A DNA stretch of 64,000 nt from Luzula sylvatica (GCA_946800325.1 OX326960.1:37973629-38037628); one strand, 5' to 3'; positions 47,522-60,495 are shown, numbered from the stretch's first letter. A program made the numbers and translations. Notes: generated by a model from the sequence alone, not told the origin.

Positions 47522-47794
47522 GATCGCCATCGATTCGAGGGTCGAATCATAGTCGTATATTAGATATACGCACGGGTTATCAAAGTTCGTACCCGTTTGC
47601 ATGATGTTACATATAGAGAAAGTCAAATTCCGTTAAAATCACAAGTGGAATTCGCTAGAGATCGATCAAAAGTTGATTGAGAGTATCTAGGAATGATCGT
47701 GAAAAAGTTTCATGATTTATCGTTTTGGAAACGAGCGAAAACGGACGAAACGGCAAAATCTGCAGAAAATTAGAATACGAAACAGTGAGTAAAA

Positions 47795-48335
47795 CTAAGA
47801 TAATTTTCAGTGGAAAACTCCAAATTGATTGGATCAAATTGGCGTAGTTAGATAATGGGATTATCTATGACTTTGATACAGAACGTTTTTTCATTTGAAC
47901 GAATTATCAGTGTCGTTTTTATGGAATACTGAAAGGGTGCGACTGTTTGACATACAGAGACTAAAACGTCCGTATATGTCGCATCGAAAATCCAATTGAG
48001 TCCAATCCAATTAGGTTAGTTAGATAATACGATTATCTAGAACTTTCGTTCACGTTCAAAGTCGGTTGAAACAATTTAATATTTTTGTTTCAACAGAATA
48101 CTGAAAAGGTGTCTGTAGTTTTCTGGTTGAAAAGGTGTCTATTGGATAAACTTACCTTTTCATTTGTTCGTATTTTACTAAAACTGGTATAACTTTCAGT
48201 AGAAAATTCCGATTTGAATGGTTCAAATTGGGTTAGTTAGATAATGAGATTATATAGAACTTTTATGTTGTAATATATTTCATTTGAGCGAAGTATTAGT
48301 GTCGTTCTAATGAAATACCGAAAGGGTGCAGAAAA
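47795..48335 (+). repeat. LTR-like modules in the element's leader
   Basis: Three diverged copies of the U3 module (about 47795-47940, 47941-48115 and 48180-48335) lie in the leader; each contains TTAGATAATRNGATTAT followed by AACTTT and ends in a GAATACTGAAA/GAAATACCGAAAGGGTGC-type word. A GC-rich patch follows (48350-48460). Confidence 0.75.
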
Positions 48336-49609
48336 ACTGTTTTTCTGCCGCCCCGGGGCCAGTTTTTGGCGCCCCGGACGCGTCCCGGGCGAGGTTTTCT
48401 CGCGCCCCACGGCCCCTGCGTTACAACGGATGGGGCAGTCCGTTATAACGGACCCTTCTCTGGATGCTGTTTTTGTTTTCGCGATAACTTTGGCTACGAA
48501 GCTCGGAATTTTGAGTTCTTTATATCGATTTGATCGGCATCAATCATACTAGCATATTATTAGATAATTATTTAGAATAATTAGACTCCCAAATAAAATC
48601 ATATGCATATAGAAAATCTTGTGATAGTGATATAATTGGATTATGTCACGAATTTAGAAACATGCAATGGCATGATCCCTCATAATATTTAAGTCATGGA
48701 AATGCCTTCCATATCCACAACTACCGAGTTCGGTGTTACGTTTCACGTGGGTTCAGGCTAAAGTCGGGCACGTGATATTGAAACAATCGAAAGGGTGGCA
48801 AGCGTTAAATCAGGACTTGTGAGGCACAGGCTAAAGTCGACTCACTAGTAGCTTATTTGAACGATACGTTGGAGATGGTTGTGACTTAACCGTCCAGGCC
48901 AATCAGATTGGAGTTCGGGGCATAGATAGGATGCACACACGGAACTGGGATTGTATTGGATACGATCCATCACCGAAATCCTATAAAGGTTCAAGAGTCG
49001 TATTGGATACGATTGGATATAATCCTACCTAAATAACGGGATCCCACCCGATAGGCTAAAGTCACTTGTGGGAGGAACGGAAATATGGGTCTTGAGTGTT
49101 ATGGACTTGGAGTCCCGTATCGGTATGAGGGTTATCGATTCGATAAAATAACACTATCATATAATTATCATATAAGCATATAGATTAAGTACGCACGGTT
49201 AGGAGTTAATCTTCATCATCCGTTTAGAATTATGTTTTCAAGCAACACCAAATATATCGATTAGATCGATATGATAGATGGCTTTTGGGCCGGAATTATC
49301 GTTATTCACCTTGATAGTCAAAGAATAGTTCTTTAGACTTAAAGGAACGTGTTGGACACGGAAATGGTAGATTCGGGGCTCGAGGCTTTGGCTTTAGAGA
49401 AAGCCGGGTTCGATAAACTTAAGAAGGAATCGAACAATATTACGTGCCTTGTGGTGGCATGTATAGACGCAAATTTTTCAAAATTGTTTTGAGAATTCGG
49501 GTGTATATGAAAGTAAAACACAACGCTCATGAAATAGTTTCAAGAGCTAGAGCGCGTTGAATGACTCAATGCGGCTCAAAGAGTAGGTTAATTTTGAGAC
49601 GCCTTATGG

Positions 49610-52600
49610 GTCTTTGATTAACACTCGTGTGTTGATGGTACGAGATTTGATCTTTGTGACCGAATATCATATGCATTCGATAGATAAGTCGATCTCTGAA
49701 TTGCATGAGATGCGATTTAAAATTGAATTGGAGATGCTTGGAGTATCCGAGGAATCCAATGCATTAAGATGCGTGGATGTCCTTGTAATTCAAAATCGGG
49801 ATCGAAAGAAATGTATGTCTAAGGGTATTTTGGGAAAATGTTTTCCAAAATGGAGAGTTCGGACAAAGAGTTGTCCAAACTAATGACTCAAAGAATGGTG
49901 AAATCCGAGGAGGATTAAACCTAGAAGTTGATTGCTTCTTTTGGCATTGCCGTCTAGGCCATATAAACGAGATACGCGTATCTAGATTCCATGTGATGGA
50001 ATGCTAGAATCATTCGAATTAGATTTGATTGATTAATGCAATACTTATTTATTAGGCAAAACGACAAAGGGCATCATTCTCCAAAGTATTGGAGAAAGAT
50101 CCAGCGAATTATTGGAAATTATATTTAGATATGATGTTCCGATAAGTTCCGAGGCAAGAGGAGGCTATCGGTATTTTGTTACGTTTATGGACGGTTAAAG
50201 TAGATATAAAAATATATATTTAATGCGTGCCGAAACAGAGACTTTTGAAAGGTTCAAAGAGTTTCAAAAACGAAATACGAAATCAACTAAGCAAGAAAAT
50301 CAAAGCTTTTCGATAGGATCGAGAAGGCGAGTATTTGAGCTAAACCTTTCGATAGGATCGAAGAGGCGATATTTGAGTTATGAATATTAATGATCATTTA
50401 TGATTGTGGAATCGTTTCACGATTGCCTTTATTCGGAACATTGAGATGTGTCCGAAAAGAGGAAATGAACGCATGTTGGACATGGTTCGATAAATGATGA
50501 GTCAATAAGATCTCCCAAAAATGTTTTGGGGATACGCCCTTGAGACAGCGGCACTAATGAATGGTTGCATATAAGATATGAACCAGAAACCTTCTAATCG
50601 GTACAAAAGACGCCACATGAGATATGGATCGGAATGGTTCCGAAGTTGTCACTTGTACAGATTTGAGGATGTGAGTGTATTTCGAAATTTGTTTCGGTTA
50701 AACTCAATCCCAAATCTGGAAATTGTTCGTTTATCCTTAAGGAAACTAAAGGGTATTAGTTCTAACGTCCCTATGAAAATGAGATTTTCGTGGCTCGAAG
50801 AGATGCCTTCTTGGAGGAGGACTAGATGCGCACAAGTTTGGAACTTGGTGCCATTTATCTCTATGCGGGCTAGTGGGAGTAGAATAAATCTCGAAAGAGT
50901 TCGAGATCTGAAAATGAACATTGTACCGATGAAAGTTGACATGGCTTCATCAAGAGTTAATGAACGCAAGTCGAACACACAAAGGAATTTTTCGTAGATC
51001 AAATAGGCTATATCATAAGCCGGTAAATGCGAATTTATCGAGGCTAATGATGATAGATCGAAATCATATGATGATTCGATATCCTACAAGGATGCTATGA
51101 AAAGTTGATTCCACATGATATGGTGTCATGAAATCTGAGATTCGATCCATGTAAATTATCAAGTTCGGAACTTGATTTCATTACTTTCTGGATTAGACCC
51201 GTGAAATGTGAATGGGTTTTTTTTTCAAGATGAAGAACCTACATGGATAGGAATACGCATATATGTAAAGCGAGGTTTTTTGCGAAGAGTTTCATGCAAT
51301 TCATAGTCGGACTATGAAGAAACGTTTTCGCATGTTGCCATGCTTTCACATTCTTGTAATTCTATTTGCCATGGTCGCGTATTATGACTATGTGATGTGG
51401 CACAATGGATGTAAAAACCGAATTTCTTGACAGAAATTTTATGAAAGGATGTGTACTTGACACAACCTTACGGTTTTGTCGATTCATAAGAATCGGGGAT
51501 AAGATATGCACGCTTTAACGATCCATATGATGGATTAGAGAAAGCTTCTCGGAATTGGAATATTCGTTTTGACGATGTTATAAACTGTTATAAAATTGTC
51601 GGAACGAATAAAAACTTTGTGTACACATGAAGGTTAGTGGGAGCCGCATTATATTTCTTGTAACGACAAAGGATATAGGCGAGACCGCTTAGGAAATAAG
51701 CGTGAAGATCTATATGATAGATCTAAGAAGTTCCTCGTTCTATGTTATAGCACATATATCGACATATTGTTGAAATTGGTTTTCAACATGTAAACTCCTT
51801 GGAGGAGTTAAAACGAAATGTCGAATGGCAGAAATTTTCAACGGCTCGATGTGAGACATCAAGCAGCGCGAAAAGTAGTAATATGATGCCTTACATTTGA
51901 TGTTAGGATCTATTATATCTGTCATGATATGTATGTGGCTATCTGTCATACAAATAAAGCGTCTAGTTCACCGTCAATACAATTCATGGGAATCACATGA
52001 GTTTGAATGTAATTCGATTACATGAGACTAACTCTTGTGAATGTATAATGGTTATACAAGTATATACATAACGGTTATGTATATTTAAACCCATCGGGAT
52101 TTGTATTGATAGAGGTGAAGTTTATCCTTGAATACTTTACGAAAGAATTCAGGATTTTTATCTATAATGGTGTGGAGGACGTGTTGGTTATAAAGAGTTA
52201 TAACAACAACAGTTTCCAAAGATTAAGCACGTCCAAATATGTAGCACGACTTTCGATCACAAAGTGTGTACATGTTTTGCTTAAATGAAAACACGGTTAT
52301 GTGGAAAGGTTCCACAAGACCAATAGTTTATGATTCTATTTACGGTGGCGAGTATATTGCGGTTATTAATCGCAAAAGGAAGTGGTATGGATCAAGGAAA
52401 CATGACCAAACTCTCGTAGCCACGAGTTATCGGATTTATGGTTGTTTATTGCGTGAAACGCAATAGTACAAGCCAAAAAATGCCGAGGTCACAACCACTT
52501 CTAGCCAATACTCAGAAAATTTCATTTGATCCATGAAATTTTGTGAAAAGATGTGATCGTGGGTATTGGAAATGTTCCAATCATGTTGAAGATTAACACT

Positions 52601-52710
52601 AGCGGGAACGTGCGGACCCGTTTACAAAACCGCTCTCTCTAGTCGCGCGTGACTGTCATGCGATGACTATGGGTATGGAGATACCTAGAGGAGGAAGAAG
52701 AGAGTAGAGT
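49610..52710 (+). pseudogene. Eroded Copia gag-pol
   Basis: Traces appear in Copia order but in changing frames with stops: a gag-like DKSISELHEM (about 49680), a pre-integrase FFWHCRLGHIN (about 49938), an integrase-core-like GGYRYFVTFMDG (about 50161), an RT-like MDVKTEFLDRN (about 51407), then an RNase-H-like GGEYIAV (about 52343) and ADPFTKPLS (about 52614). The region where the RT YVDD motif should stand (about 51640-51680) lacks it. Small deletions dominate. No protein could be made. Confidence 0.8.
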
Positions 52711-53870
52711 GTAGTTATCTAATACGATAGTCCTCGCAGGTTATGGGTATGGAGATACCCATAGGTAAACGTTGTATCACCCAAATACTTAGTCCATATG
52801 AATGCATTCCTTTTAAAATTTTTGTTTACTTAAATTAAATATGCATTCACCTTATATGAAAACAGTGTGCGGGTTGTGTAATATGATTGTTACATGAACC
52901 TTGATTTGAACTTGTGTGGACGTCGACATGGTTGAGGACCATGTGCAGCGAAACCGTCACACTTAAAGTGTCATTTCTAAACATCCCTAGTCGCGGATCA
53001 GCTTGCTTAAGAGAGAAGCATTTCTATTATTGGATAGACTGAACGCGTACACTAGTACGTTTGCCGAGGAGATGATTATGTTTTGCTAATCATGGGACAA
53101 AGGAGTTTGTCGAATCGGGAATGTAGATATATGTTAGGTTACATGTATTGGATATGACCGAAGCCGCGAGACCATGACATGGTTTAGTCATTATAGATGG
53201 ACTTGCGACGGATGGGGTTTTAGATTCTTCATACTTGAGGGGATCATTGATTGCGTTACGTGCGTAACACAATGCTTTGATATGATCTTACGCTCACCGT
53301 AACAGGGAGTTAAAAGGGTCATCATTGGGTATTGTCCGAAACACGGAATTCAATATGAGTCTCCAAGATAGGAATTGTTTATTCCGAAAGGAAGAGATAT
53401 CTCTTAGGCGCCGCTCGATGAGTCGATTAACGAAAACCGTGGCCACGGTCAATGATATTAATGGTTAATATCGATTGAAATTTGTTAACTCAACTCGGAA
53501 TCGGGGAATAAGTGTAGTTAATCAAATTATAAGGATGACTATTACCATGCCTTTTGATTAACGGATATCGTAAACAAGAGAACTAGTAACCGCTATTCGA
53601 GATAGGCACAATGATCACAATCATTATTCGTTTAACATGGGTAGCTATGATGGAGTGACTAGATCCCGCTCATGAGCTTGTAGGCATTGGAAACAACCTA
53701 CTGCCATCGTTAAGTCGAACCTACATGGTCACACAACGAGTCGTACTAAGTCGGGCTTGATCATAAAATCGGCACATTGGATGTGCATAGCTTGGTATTT
53801 GATACGCGAGCTATATTCTCTAAAATCGTGCGTATTGGATATGCATGACTACCTTTTAGGTAGATCTGAA

Positions 53871-53884
53871 ATTGAGTGGGAGAC
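53871..53884 (+). other. Polypurine tract
   Basis: ATTGAGTGGGAGAC immediately before the 3' LTR; the usual position and composition for plus-strand priming. Confidence 0.8.
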
Positions 53885-54904
53885 TGAAAGAAATACAGTT
53901 TCGGATCAACCGTAAAAGTGTACACAAGGATAAACGAATGTAGTCGTACATTCGTGGCCATAACTTTCAGTGGGAAAATCCAATTAGAATGGTTCAAATT
54001 GGGTTAGATAGATAATGATATTATCTACAACCTTCATATAGAAATATATTTCATATGAACGAAGTATAAGTGTCGTTTCTGTGAAATACCAAAAGGGTGC
54101 AACAGTATGACATACAGTTAGTAAAACAGTCATAACTTTTGCATACGAACTCCAATTGGGCTGGGCCAAATTGGGTTGAGTAGATAATAAGATTATCTAC
54201 AACTTTCGTGTTGGTTGATTTTCTGTCAGAGAAATTTATCAATTTCGTCTGGACAGAATACTGAACAGGTTCATACAGTTTTCTGTGTGAAAGGGTGTAT
54301 ATTGGATATACATGCCTTTTGGCTAATCCTTATCCTATTAGGTATAAATAGGATTTTCTCTCTCATCTTCACAAGGGAATTCAGAAGGAATTCATCAGTT
54401 GAATCATTCTAAGCAAGTGATTATTCTGCCCAATATACACAAGAAAAGAGCAAATTCAGATTTGATCTTTAGTGAGTGAAAGGGTGCGAAGAGAGAGAAA
54501 TCGAGAAAGGAGTTTCTCGAGTAATAGAGAATCGATTAGATCGAGCAAGTTCGCCGGTGCATCGTCTAGGCAGGTGCATCCGCGACCGACGTCTTACGAC
54601 TTACGGTGGATACAAGTAGAGGAGCGACAATTGTGGCTCTTGGATTGTGATCGACTCAAGGAGTGAGAAGACGGTCAACGAACGGTGAAAGACGCGTGGT
54701 ATGGGACGCGCGGATTGTCACCAACGTGACAGGAGATAGAAGGCGGCGATCAACCCTTCGTGCGTGATCAATTTCACGCTGGTATAGATCTATCCTTCTA
54801 TTCGCATCGTACCCTCGAAGTCATGGCGTGATCTCGGGAATCGGAGAATCGGACCGGGCCTTCATTCCGCTACGCGGGCCCGGAGTCGAGGATATTCTCC
54901 ATCA
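53885..54904 (+). repeat. 3' LTR
   Basis: Copy of 46489-47508 displaced by 7396 bp, with no difference noticed in a line-by-line reading. Followed by the TSD copy ACACG. Confidence 0.95.
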
Positions 54905-54909
54905 ACACG

Positions 54910-55065
54910 CACTTACGTCTCCAAAAATAAGCGATATACAAGTTTGTGGGCCTTTACAACCACTAACTATCATACTACAAACTACAAGATATAACAACAA
55001 TCCTAAGTCATCCACACGATTTTCGAAATCGTTTTTGAATTAAGGCTAACCTAATAAATTTTTGG
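54910..55065. repeat. Right part of a repeat split by the Copia element
   Basis: Together with about 46454-46483 it resembles 62662-62885: GGCTGACTCGT on the left, and ACAACTATCAT-, TATAACAAC- and GATTAAGGCTAACCTAA-type words on the right. The Copia element inserted into a copy of this dispersed repeat. Confidence 0.65.
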
Positions 55066-55078
55066 TTGGAAAGATTAA

Positions 55079-56106
55079 GGTTTCGTTTGGATGGAGGATA
55101 GGGTAGGAATAAGTTTTTGGAGGAATAAGAAGTTATCCCTTTTTATCCTTTTATCTTAGATTAGTGTTTGGCAAATGATGAAGGTAAAAAATTGAGATAG
55201 TATTGCATATAAAATCAATTATAATACAAATGACTCAAATGCCCTTGTAATTTTTTAGATGTTGAAATTGCAAGTATTAATTAATTAAATACTAAATAAC
55301 TATGTCATTAAAACAAAATGTTTGGTTGAGTATCATTTTAATAAAATAGATATATTAGCAATTCAAAATAAACAGGGATAAGATTCAACAAAAAAATAAA
55401 TCAGGTTTGCTCTAATTAATAAACATGTCATAACATTTAACAAACAAACATATTAATTTATAATGACAATATGTCTAGTTTGTTTAATAAACACGTCATA
55501 ACATCTAACAAACAAAAATATTAATCTATCACAATAATAGGTATAGTTTGTATGATCACGGCGGTCTTGATGTTCGTTCCACAAAGCATTGGTAATAGTG
55601 TTTCGAAGAATTTCTCCAACACGTGTTTCCTCTTCAGTTAAATTCTCATCATTATTATCAACAGATCCGTCAAAGCATTGGTAATAGTGTTTCGAAGAAT
55701 TTCTCCAACACGTGTTTCCTCTTCAGTTAAATTCTCATCATTATTATCAACAGATCCGTTTTCGGATGAATCCTCAGACATATTAAGAAATATGTCATTC
55801 TCGTTTAGGATCTCGGTTTGATATTTTATAAAATTGTGTAAAACACAACATGCTAAAATTATCAAGCACCACCTAAGGAATAATGGCATGGGAAGAGATG
55901 AAATAAAAATATATAACTGAGGGTATTTTCGAGATTGAGCATTGAGATAAGATGAAGATTAGTCTATCACTCCATTTAGATGGGATAAGTTTATACCTCA
56001 TTTTTTATGCTAATATCTTTTATCTCTATAATTTACATATTTGTTTGGCAAAGGATTAAGGGATAAGTTGGGTTATCCCCAACTTATCTTCCATCCAAAC
56101 ACCGCC
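55079..56106. mobile_element. PIF/Harbinger derivative, 1028 bp, TSD TAA
   Basis: TIRs GGTTTCGTTTGGATGGA and, on minus, GGCGGTGTTTGGATGGA (14 of 17 equal) with TAA on both sides (55076-55078 and 56107-56109), as expected of PIF/Harbinger. Subterminal TTATCC/GGATAA words recur. The interior keeps only the end of a transposase gene, so it is an internally deleted, non-autonomous copy. Confidence 0.85.
55570..55889 (-). pseudogene. Harbinger transposase C-terminal remnant
   Basis: The minus-strand product contains LIILACCVLHNFI, the conserved C-terminal block of plant PIF/Harbinger (ALP1/HARBI1-like) nucleases, followed by an acidic tail (EEETRVGEILRNTITNAL). The catalytic DDE part is missing. 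An exact 89-bp tandem duplication (55582-55670 and 55671-55759) shifts the frame in the tail, since 89 is not a multiple of three. Confidence 0.8.
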
Positions 56107-56109
56107 TAA

Positions 56110-58000
56110 GGTATATAATTCAGAATTTCCCAGGGCTTCGCTAGAAAAACAAATCTCTCAAAAGGTGCACAACTAGAATGAGGAGGGGCAACTTTTATTA
56201 ATATTTAATATATCTATAATATATTATTTAATATATCTACAATATTTAATATTAATATTTCAGTATATAATTCCATATTAAATATTGATATTTTTATTAT
56301 TCAATAATATGATTAAAATATATATTAATTAATTTTAACAAAAATACATTAATTAGCTTGATAACATTAATATAATGTTAATAATATTATTATAATTAAA
56401 TATTTAAATATTTATAATTATTATTATTAACTAAATGAATATAGTTAATAATAATACCTTGTTTAGTTACGAATGAATATATAATTAAAATTATATTATA
56501 ATATTATTAAAACATAGTAAACACAATAATTGATATTACATTTTCTGAATATCATCTTATAATAATTATTTAATATTATTTGGTTCACATATTTTGTAAC
56601 ATATAATTATGTTAATTAGTTATTTGTATAATTTTGGTTTTTGAATTTATGAAATATTATTTTCCTTTTATTAATATTGGGATATGTAATATGCTTTTAT
56701 TTCCTCATAAATACATATTTTCTGGTAAAAATTAAAATAAATATTGATTTATTAAAGAGAAACGTTTTTCAATATTAGTGAATCATATTTCTTAATTATT
56801 AATGTTACAAATGTTTTTAATTAACTTTGAACTAACATAATATATTATGTTCAGTTTTTGTTTAATTTTTAAAGTATATACTTCCATATTAGCCAGTATA
56901 AAACTAAGAGTTCAGCAAGGTATAATTAAAGACAAACTTATTATAATGTTCTTTAATTAAATATTCGTTATATAATTTCTATAATATAGGTTGGTTGAGC
57001 CATTTTAATTCAGTAACAGTTCATATTTATTACTTCAAATTGTTCATATATTATAATAATAAAATAATAGTTATCATAGTATATATTATCACCTCATGTT
57101 TAATTATGTCGTAATATATATTATGTTATTTAATAAGATAACTTGTTATAATTTATAATAAATACTAATTATATATTTATATTTAATTAATATAAACACT
57201 GATTATATATTATGTTATTATCATATAGTCAAAACAAACAAAGATATATTAAACTAGACCAATTAATATTATTTTGACAGTCTTAAAAATACATGGACGA
57301 ATTAATTTATAGTCAAAACAAACAAAGATATATTAAACTAGACCAATTAATATTATTTTGACAGTCTTAAAAATACATGGATCACACGAACAAATATAAT
57401 GTAATTAACCATTTTCTTAATATCATCTCATAATAATTATTTATTAACTAAATAAATATATAGTTAATAATAATACCTCTTTTAGTTTGATAATGAATAT
57501 AAACTTAAAATTAAAATAATATTAAAACACAGTAAACACAATAATTGATGTTATCATTTTCTTAATATCATCTTATAATAATTATTTAATATTATTAATC
57601 GATCATACTAATTATATACCATAACAAATATGATGTAATTAACCATCCTAATTTAAGTATAAACTTCTAGCGCGTATATATTAAAATAACATTTTGAATA
57701 AATATTAATTATAAAATAATATTTCTTAATTTAAAATATTAATTCATTAAATTGTAGTTAATTGAATTCATTAGTATATTTTAATTTTTTTCATAATTAT
57801 ATATAAAGTAAAAATGATTAAATATTAGTATTTATTATATAACTATTATATAAATAATTAATTCAATATTTAATTAGTTATTTAAGAAATCACATGTTAA
57901 TAAATAGTAATCATTAAAATTAATAAACTAATATTTTAACAAACTAAACATTTGTTGTATAATTTTAAATTAGCACGGAGAAGATGACGATCATTAGAAA
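56110..58000. repeat. AT-rich region of diverged duplicated blocks
   Basis: 56405-56580 resembles 57440-57600 (GTAAACACAATAATTGAT, ATCATCTTATAATAATTATT). 57225-57308 is repeated from 57309 with an 84-bp period, about 74 bp of it exact. 56671-56895 resembles 60119-60378. No gene was seen in almost 1.9 kb. Confidence 0.75.
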
Positions 58001-58836
58001 TTCAAGGACGAAAATGTTGATAATCTCAACAAAGGTGTCATCCAATTCTTCCTCATTGCACATAATTCTGGCCATAGGCCCTACCAACTACCAAATGCAA
58101 GGGTTTTAAACTCTACTGCGCTCCTTGTAGTCGCGAAAAAGGAAGCCTAGGAGATGGCCAAGCGAGCCCTCTATTACGAAGACCATCTTCGGACTCGAGG
58201 CAGCGAGCCAGCCAGTATCAACAAGAACCAAGAAACAACTAGCACTCGTACCGACCATGTTCGAGCCAAAATTCTGCGTATTTACGAAATTACCCTTGCC
58301 TTTATCGTCGGTGATTCTATCTCCATTATCCCATAAAACTCGTATAAGCGATTCCCCATGACCATATGGGGGGCTACAAGTGCTGACTCAGCTTCCTCTC
58401 TCTTAGGAAACTGCTTGCTTTGATCGCTGTCGTGTTTTGAGATTTTGGGTTTTGGATTGCTTGATTTTTGCCTAATTGACGGTTTTTGGCTGTTTAATTA
58501 TTTTATTTTATTTAAATCGGTAATATACTGTTATTTTTAAGAAAAGTTCGAATATGTGAAATCATGAGATCTATTTTTAAGAAAAGTTTTAAATAATACA
58601 TGTTAGTTTGAAAGATAATTTTAGAAATTCTCATGATTTCTTTTTAAGGAGGAGGTGAATCCTGTCTCGTGTATATATAAAAATATCAAAATGTATTAGT
58701 TACATTTTGATATGATTAAATAAAAAGAAATATAAAATTACTAAAGGGGACCGGATTTCCTATTTGAATTGGATCATGGAGCTCTTGTCTTTACCGGGCT
58801 CCGTTTGGGGTTAAATGAAAAGAATACCAAATAAAC
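58001..58836. other. Unassigned stretch with a small open frame
   Basis: An island less AT-rich than its surroundings (58040-58400) holds a 60-codon frame 58154-58336 (MAKRALYYEDHLRTRGSE at its start). No family was recognised and no exon context seen; it may be a gene fragment. Confidence 0.3.
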
Positions 58837-58840
58837 TAAG

Positions 58841-59905
58841 GTGCATTCATGGCCGGTCCAACGCTTTTATATACCCGAAGCCAAAATGAAAAATGGACCC
58901 GTAAATTAATTATTTTGCTAAAAAATATATATAACCAATTTTGACATAGGCATGATATAATTATTTTGTAATCGATTGTCCAACTAATTACAATCATTTT
59001 CGATTACAACCATTTTCAGAAAACAAATTTCAGTCTAAATTGTAAAATCAATTACAACCCTAATCGAGAAATACATTATCCACAATCTAAAATCAGTTAC
59101 AACCCTAATCGAGAAATACACTATCTAAATTGATCAATTACAAACATTTCCGATCAATAATCAATTTACGAAACAAATTACAACCAATTTCAATCTAATT
59201 TACGATAAAATTGTAAAATCGACAATTAATTTCAATCCTAAATCAATTTAAATCCTAATTCGAGTGAAAATTGATGTTAAAGAAAAAAATTACTTCGAGA
59301 GGAAAAGAAAACCCTAATTGCAGTCGAGAAAGTCCTGATCGCGAAGAGAAACCTCTAATCGCGAAGAAATCCCGTCGAGAATACAAGTCATCCAGTGGCA
59401 TCACATAATCAGCCGCAGTCGCAAAAATACCCACGCAGAGAAAACCGAAGGAAGAGAAAACCATGGAACTATTCCCATCCCACAACCGTCGCCATCGCCA
59501 GTCAGGGAAAACCTCAGAAAAACGGAGAAATTCGAAAAAATTCACATAAACTCGAAGAAAATCGTTGAAATTCAAAAATAACAATAGAAACTCACATAAA
59601 CTCGAAGAAAGCCGCTCGAATCGCACCAAATCGTCCCAAAACCTCAGAAAAAAGAAGCCGCTCGAATCGTCGCTCGAATCGCCAAACCCTAGATAGAGAG
59701 AGAGAGAAGAGGAGTCGGGTCTGATGTTTAACTGAGCGGGTCTGGATGCGGGTCTGGATGAGCGGGTGCGGGTTTGGGTTTGGGTTTGGACCCGGTTTCA
59801 TGTATATATCTACCTACTAAAAAAAAAATGGACCCCAAAAAATTGGACCCGAATCAATGGCATCCCCAGCCTTATTGATGGGCCGGGCCTGGGTGCATTA
59901 TTTAA
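58841..59905. mobile_element. Possible TIR element with CCGGTCC/GGCCGGG ends
   Basis: Left GTGCATTCATGGCCGGTCC and, on minus at the right, ATGCACCCAGGCCCGGCCC are loosely inverted; AATGGACCC occurs near both ends in opposite senses. The inside carries CAATTACAA-type repeats (58970-59230) and, on minus, a CT-rich leader-like part (59560-59720). TSD not seen. Confidence 0.35.
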
Positions 59906-60118
59906 AAGAAGTATTAGATATATAATTGACATGCCATCGAATTATATTTGACAATCACGTAATTAATTTAACTATCAAGTAATTAATCAACCGATGGAAG
60001 AAAAATTTCGAACCAATTGAAAAGTTAAGGAGTTTAAATGAACCGAAATAAAATTTGAAGGGCTAAATGATCCAAACAAAATGCTATTAATTACTAATTA
60101 GTTCTTTTGTATAATTAC

Positions 60119-60378
60119 TATTGGGATATATAATATGTTTTGATTTCCTCGTAAATACATATTTTCTGATAAAAAAATAAAATAAATATTAATTTATTTG
60201 AGTATAAATTAAAATCAATTCACTTGTTTATTAATGCTATATTTTCAATATTTGTAAATCATATTTCTTAATTATTAAGGTTACAAATGTTTTTAATTAA
60301 TTATTAAATAATATAATATAGTATATTATGTTTACTTTTTGCTTATTTTTTTAAAGTATACTCTTCCATATTAGCATG
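60119..60378. repeat. Dispersed repeat, second copy of 56671-56895
   Basis: Shared words: ATTGGGATAT, CGTAAATACATATTTTCTG (TCATAAATAC.. in the other), CATATTTCTTAATTATTAA, TTACAAATGTTTTTAATTAA and CTTCCATATTAGC. Non-coding and AT-rich; the element type is not known. Confidence 0.7.
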
Positions 60379-60403
60379 ATCCAAAAATAAGTTTATGTAA
60401 ATA

Positions 60404-60495
60404 GATCGATCAAAGTTGGTAAGTTGGTATAGCAAACTACATTATCATCTCACAAGTCTCAAGTTCGAATCCCTGCGACTTCATTTTTTTCTAAT
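60404..60495 (+). mobile_element. tRNA-like SINE head
   Basis: An A-box-like GTTGGTAAGTTGGTATAG and a B-box-like AGTTCGAATCCCT are spaced as in a tRNA-derived SINE, followed by a T-rich stretch. No complete cloverleaf and no clear TSD. Confidence 0.4.

Larger units (their letters stand above)
46489..54904 (+). mobile_element. Complete Copia-type LTR element, non-autonomous
   Basis: Two 1020-bp LTRs (46489-47508 and 53885-54904) show no difference by eye. A perfect 5-bp TSD ACACG lies at 46484-46488 and 54905-54909. The primer site TGGTATCAGAGC is at 47510-47521 and a purine-rich tract ATTGAGTGGGAGAC at 53871-53884. The 6.4-kb interior has no long ORF; only eroded gag-pol traces in Copia order remain. 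Structure and LTR identity say recent insertion; the interior says it cannot encode its own machinery. It landed in a copy of another repeat (see 54910-55065). Confidence 0.95.

Noticed and set aside
50578..50997. 139-codon plus frame within the Copia interior
   Set aside because: A chance open piece of eroded pol; flanking pol traces are in other frames.
58154..58336. 60-codon frame in a less AT-rich patch as a gene
   Set aside because: No family match, splice context or promoter evidence; recorded only as an unassigned stretch.
59255..59629. 124-codon minus frame
   Set aside because: Rich in Phe/Leu/Ser from CAATTT- and CGAA-type repeats, with no known motif; leader-like DNA more likely.
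60404..60495. Possible tRNA gene
   Set aside because: The acceptor stem does not pair; kept only as a SINE-like head.
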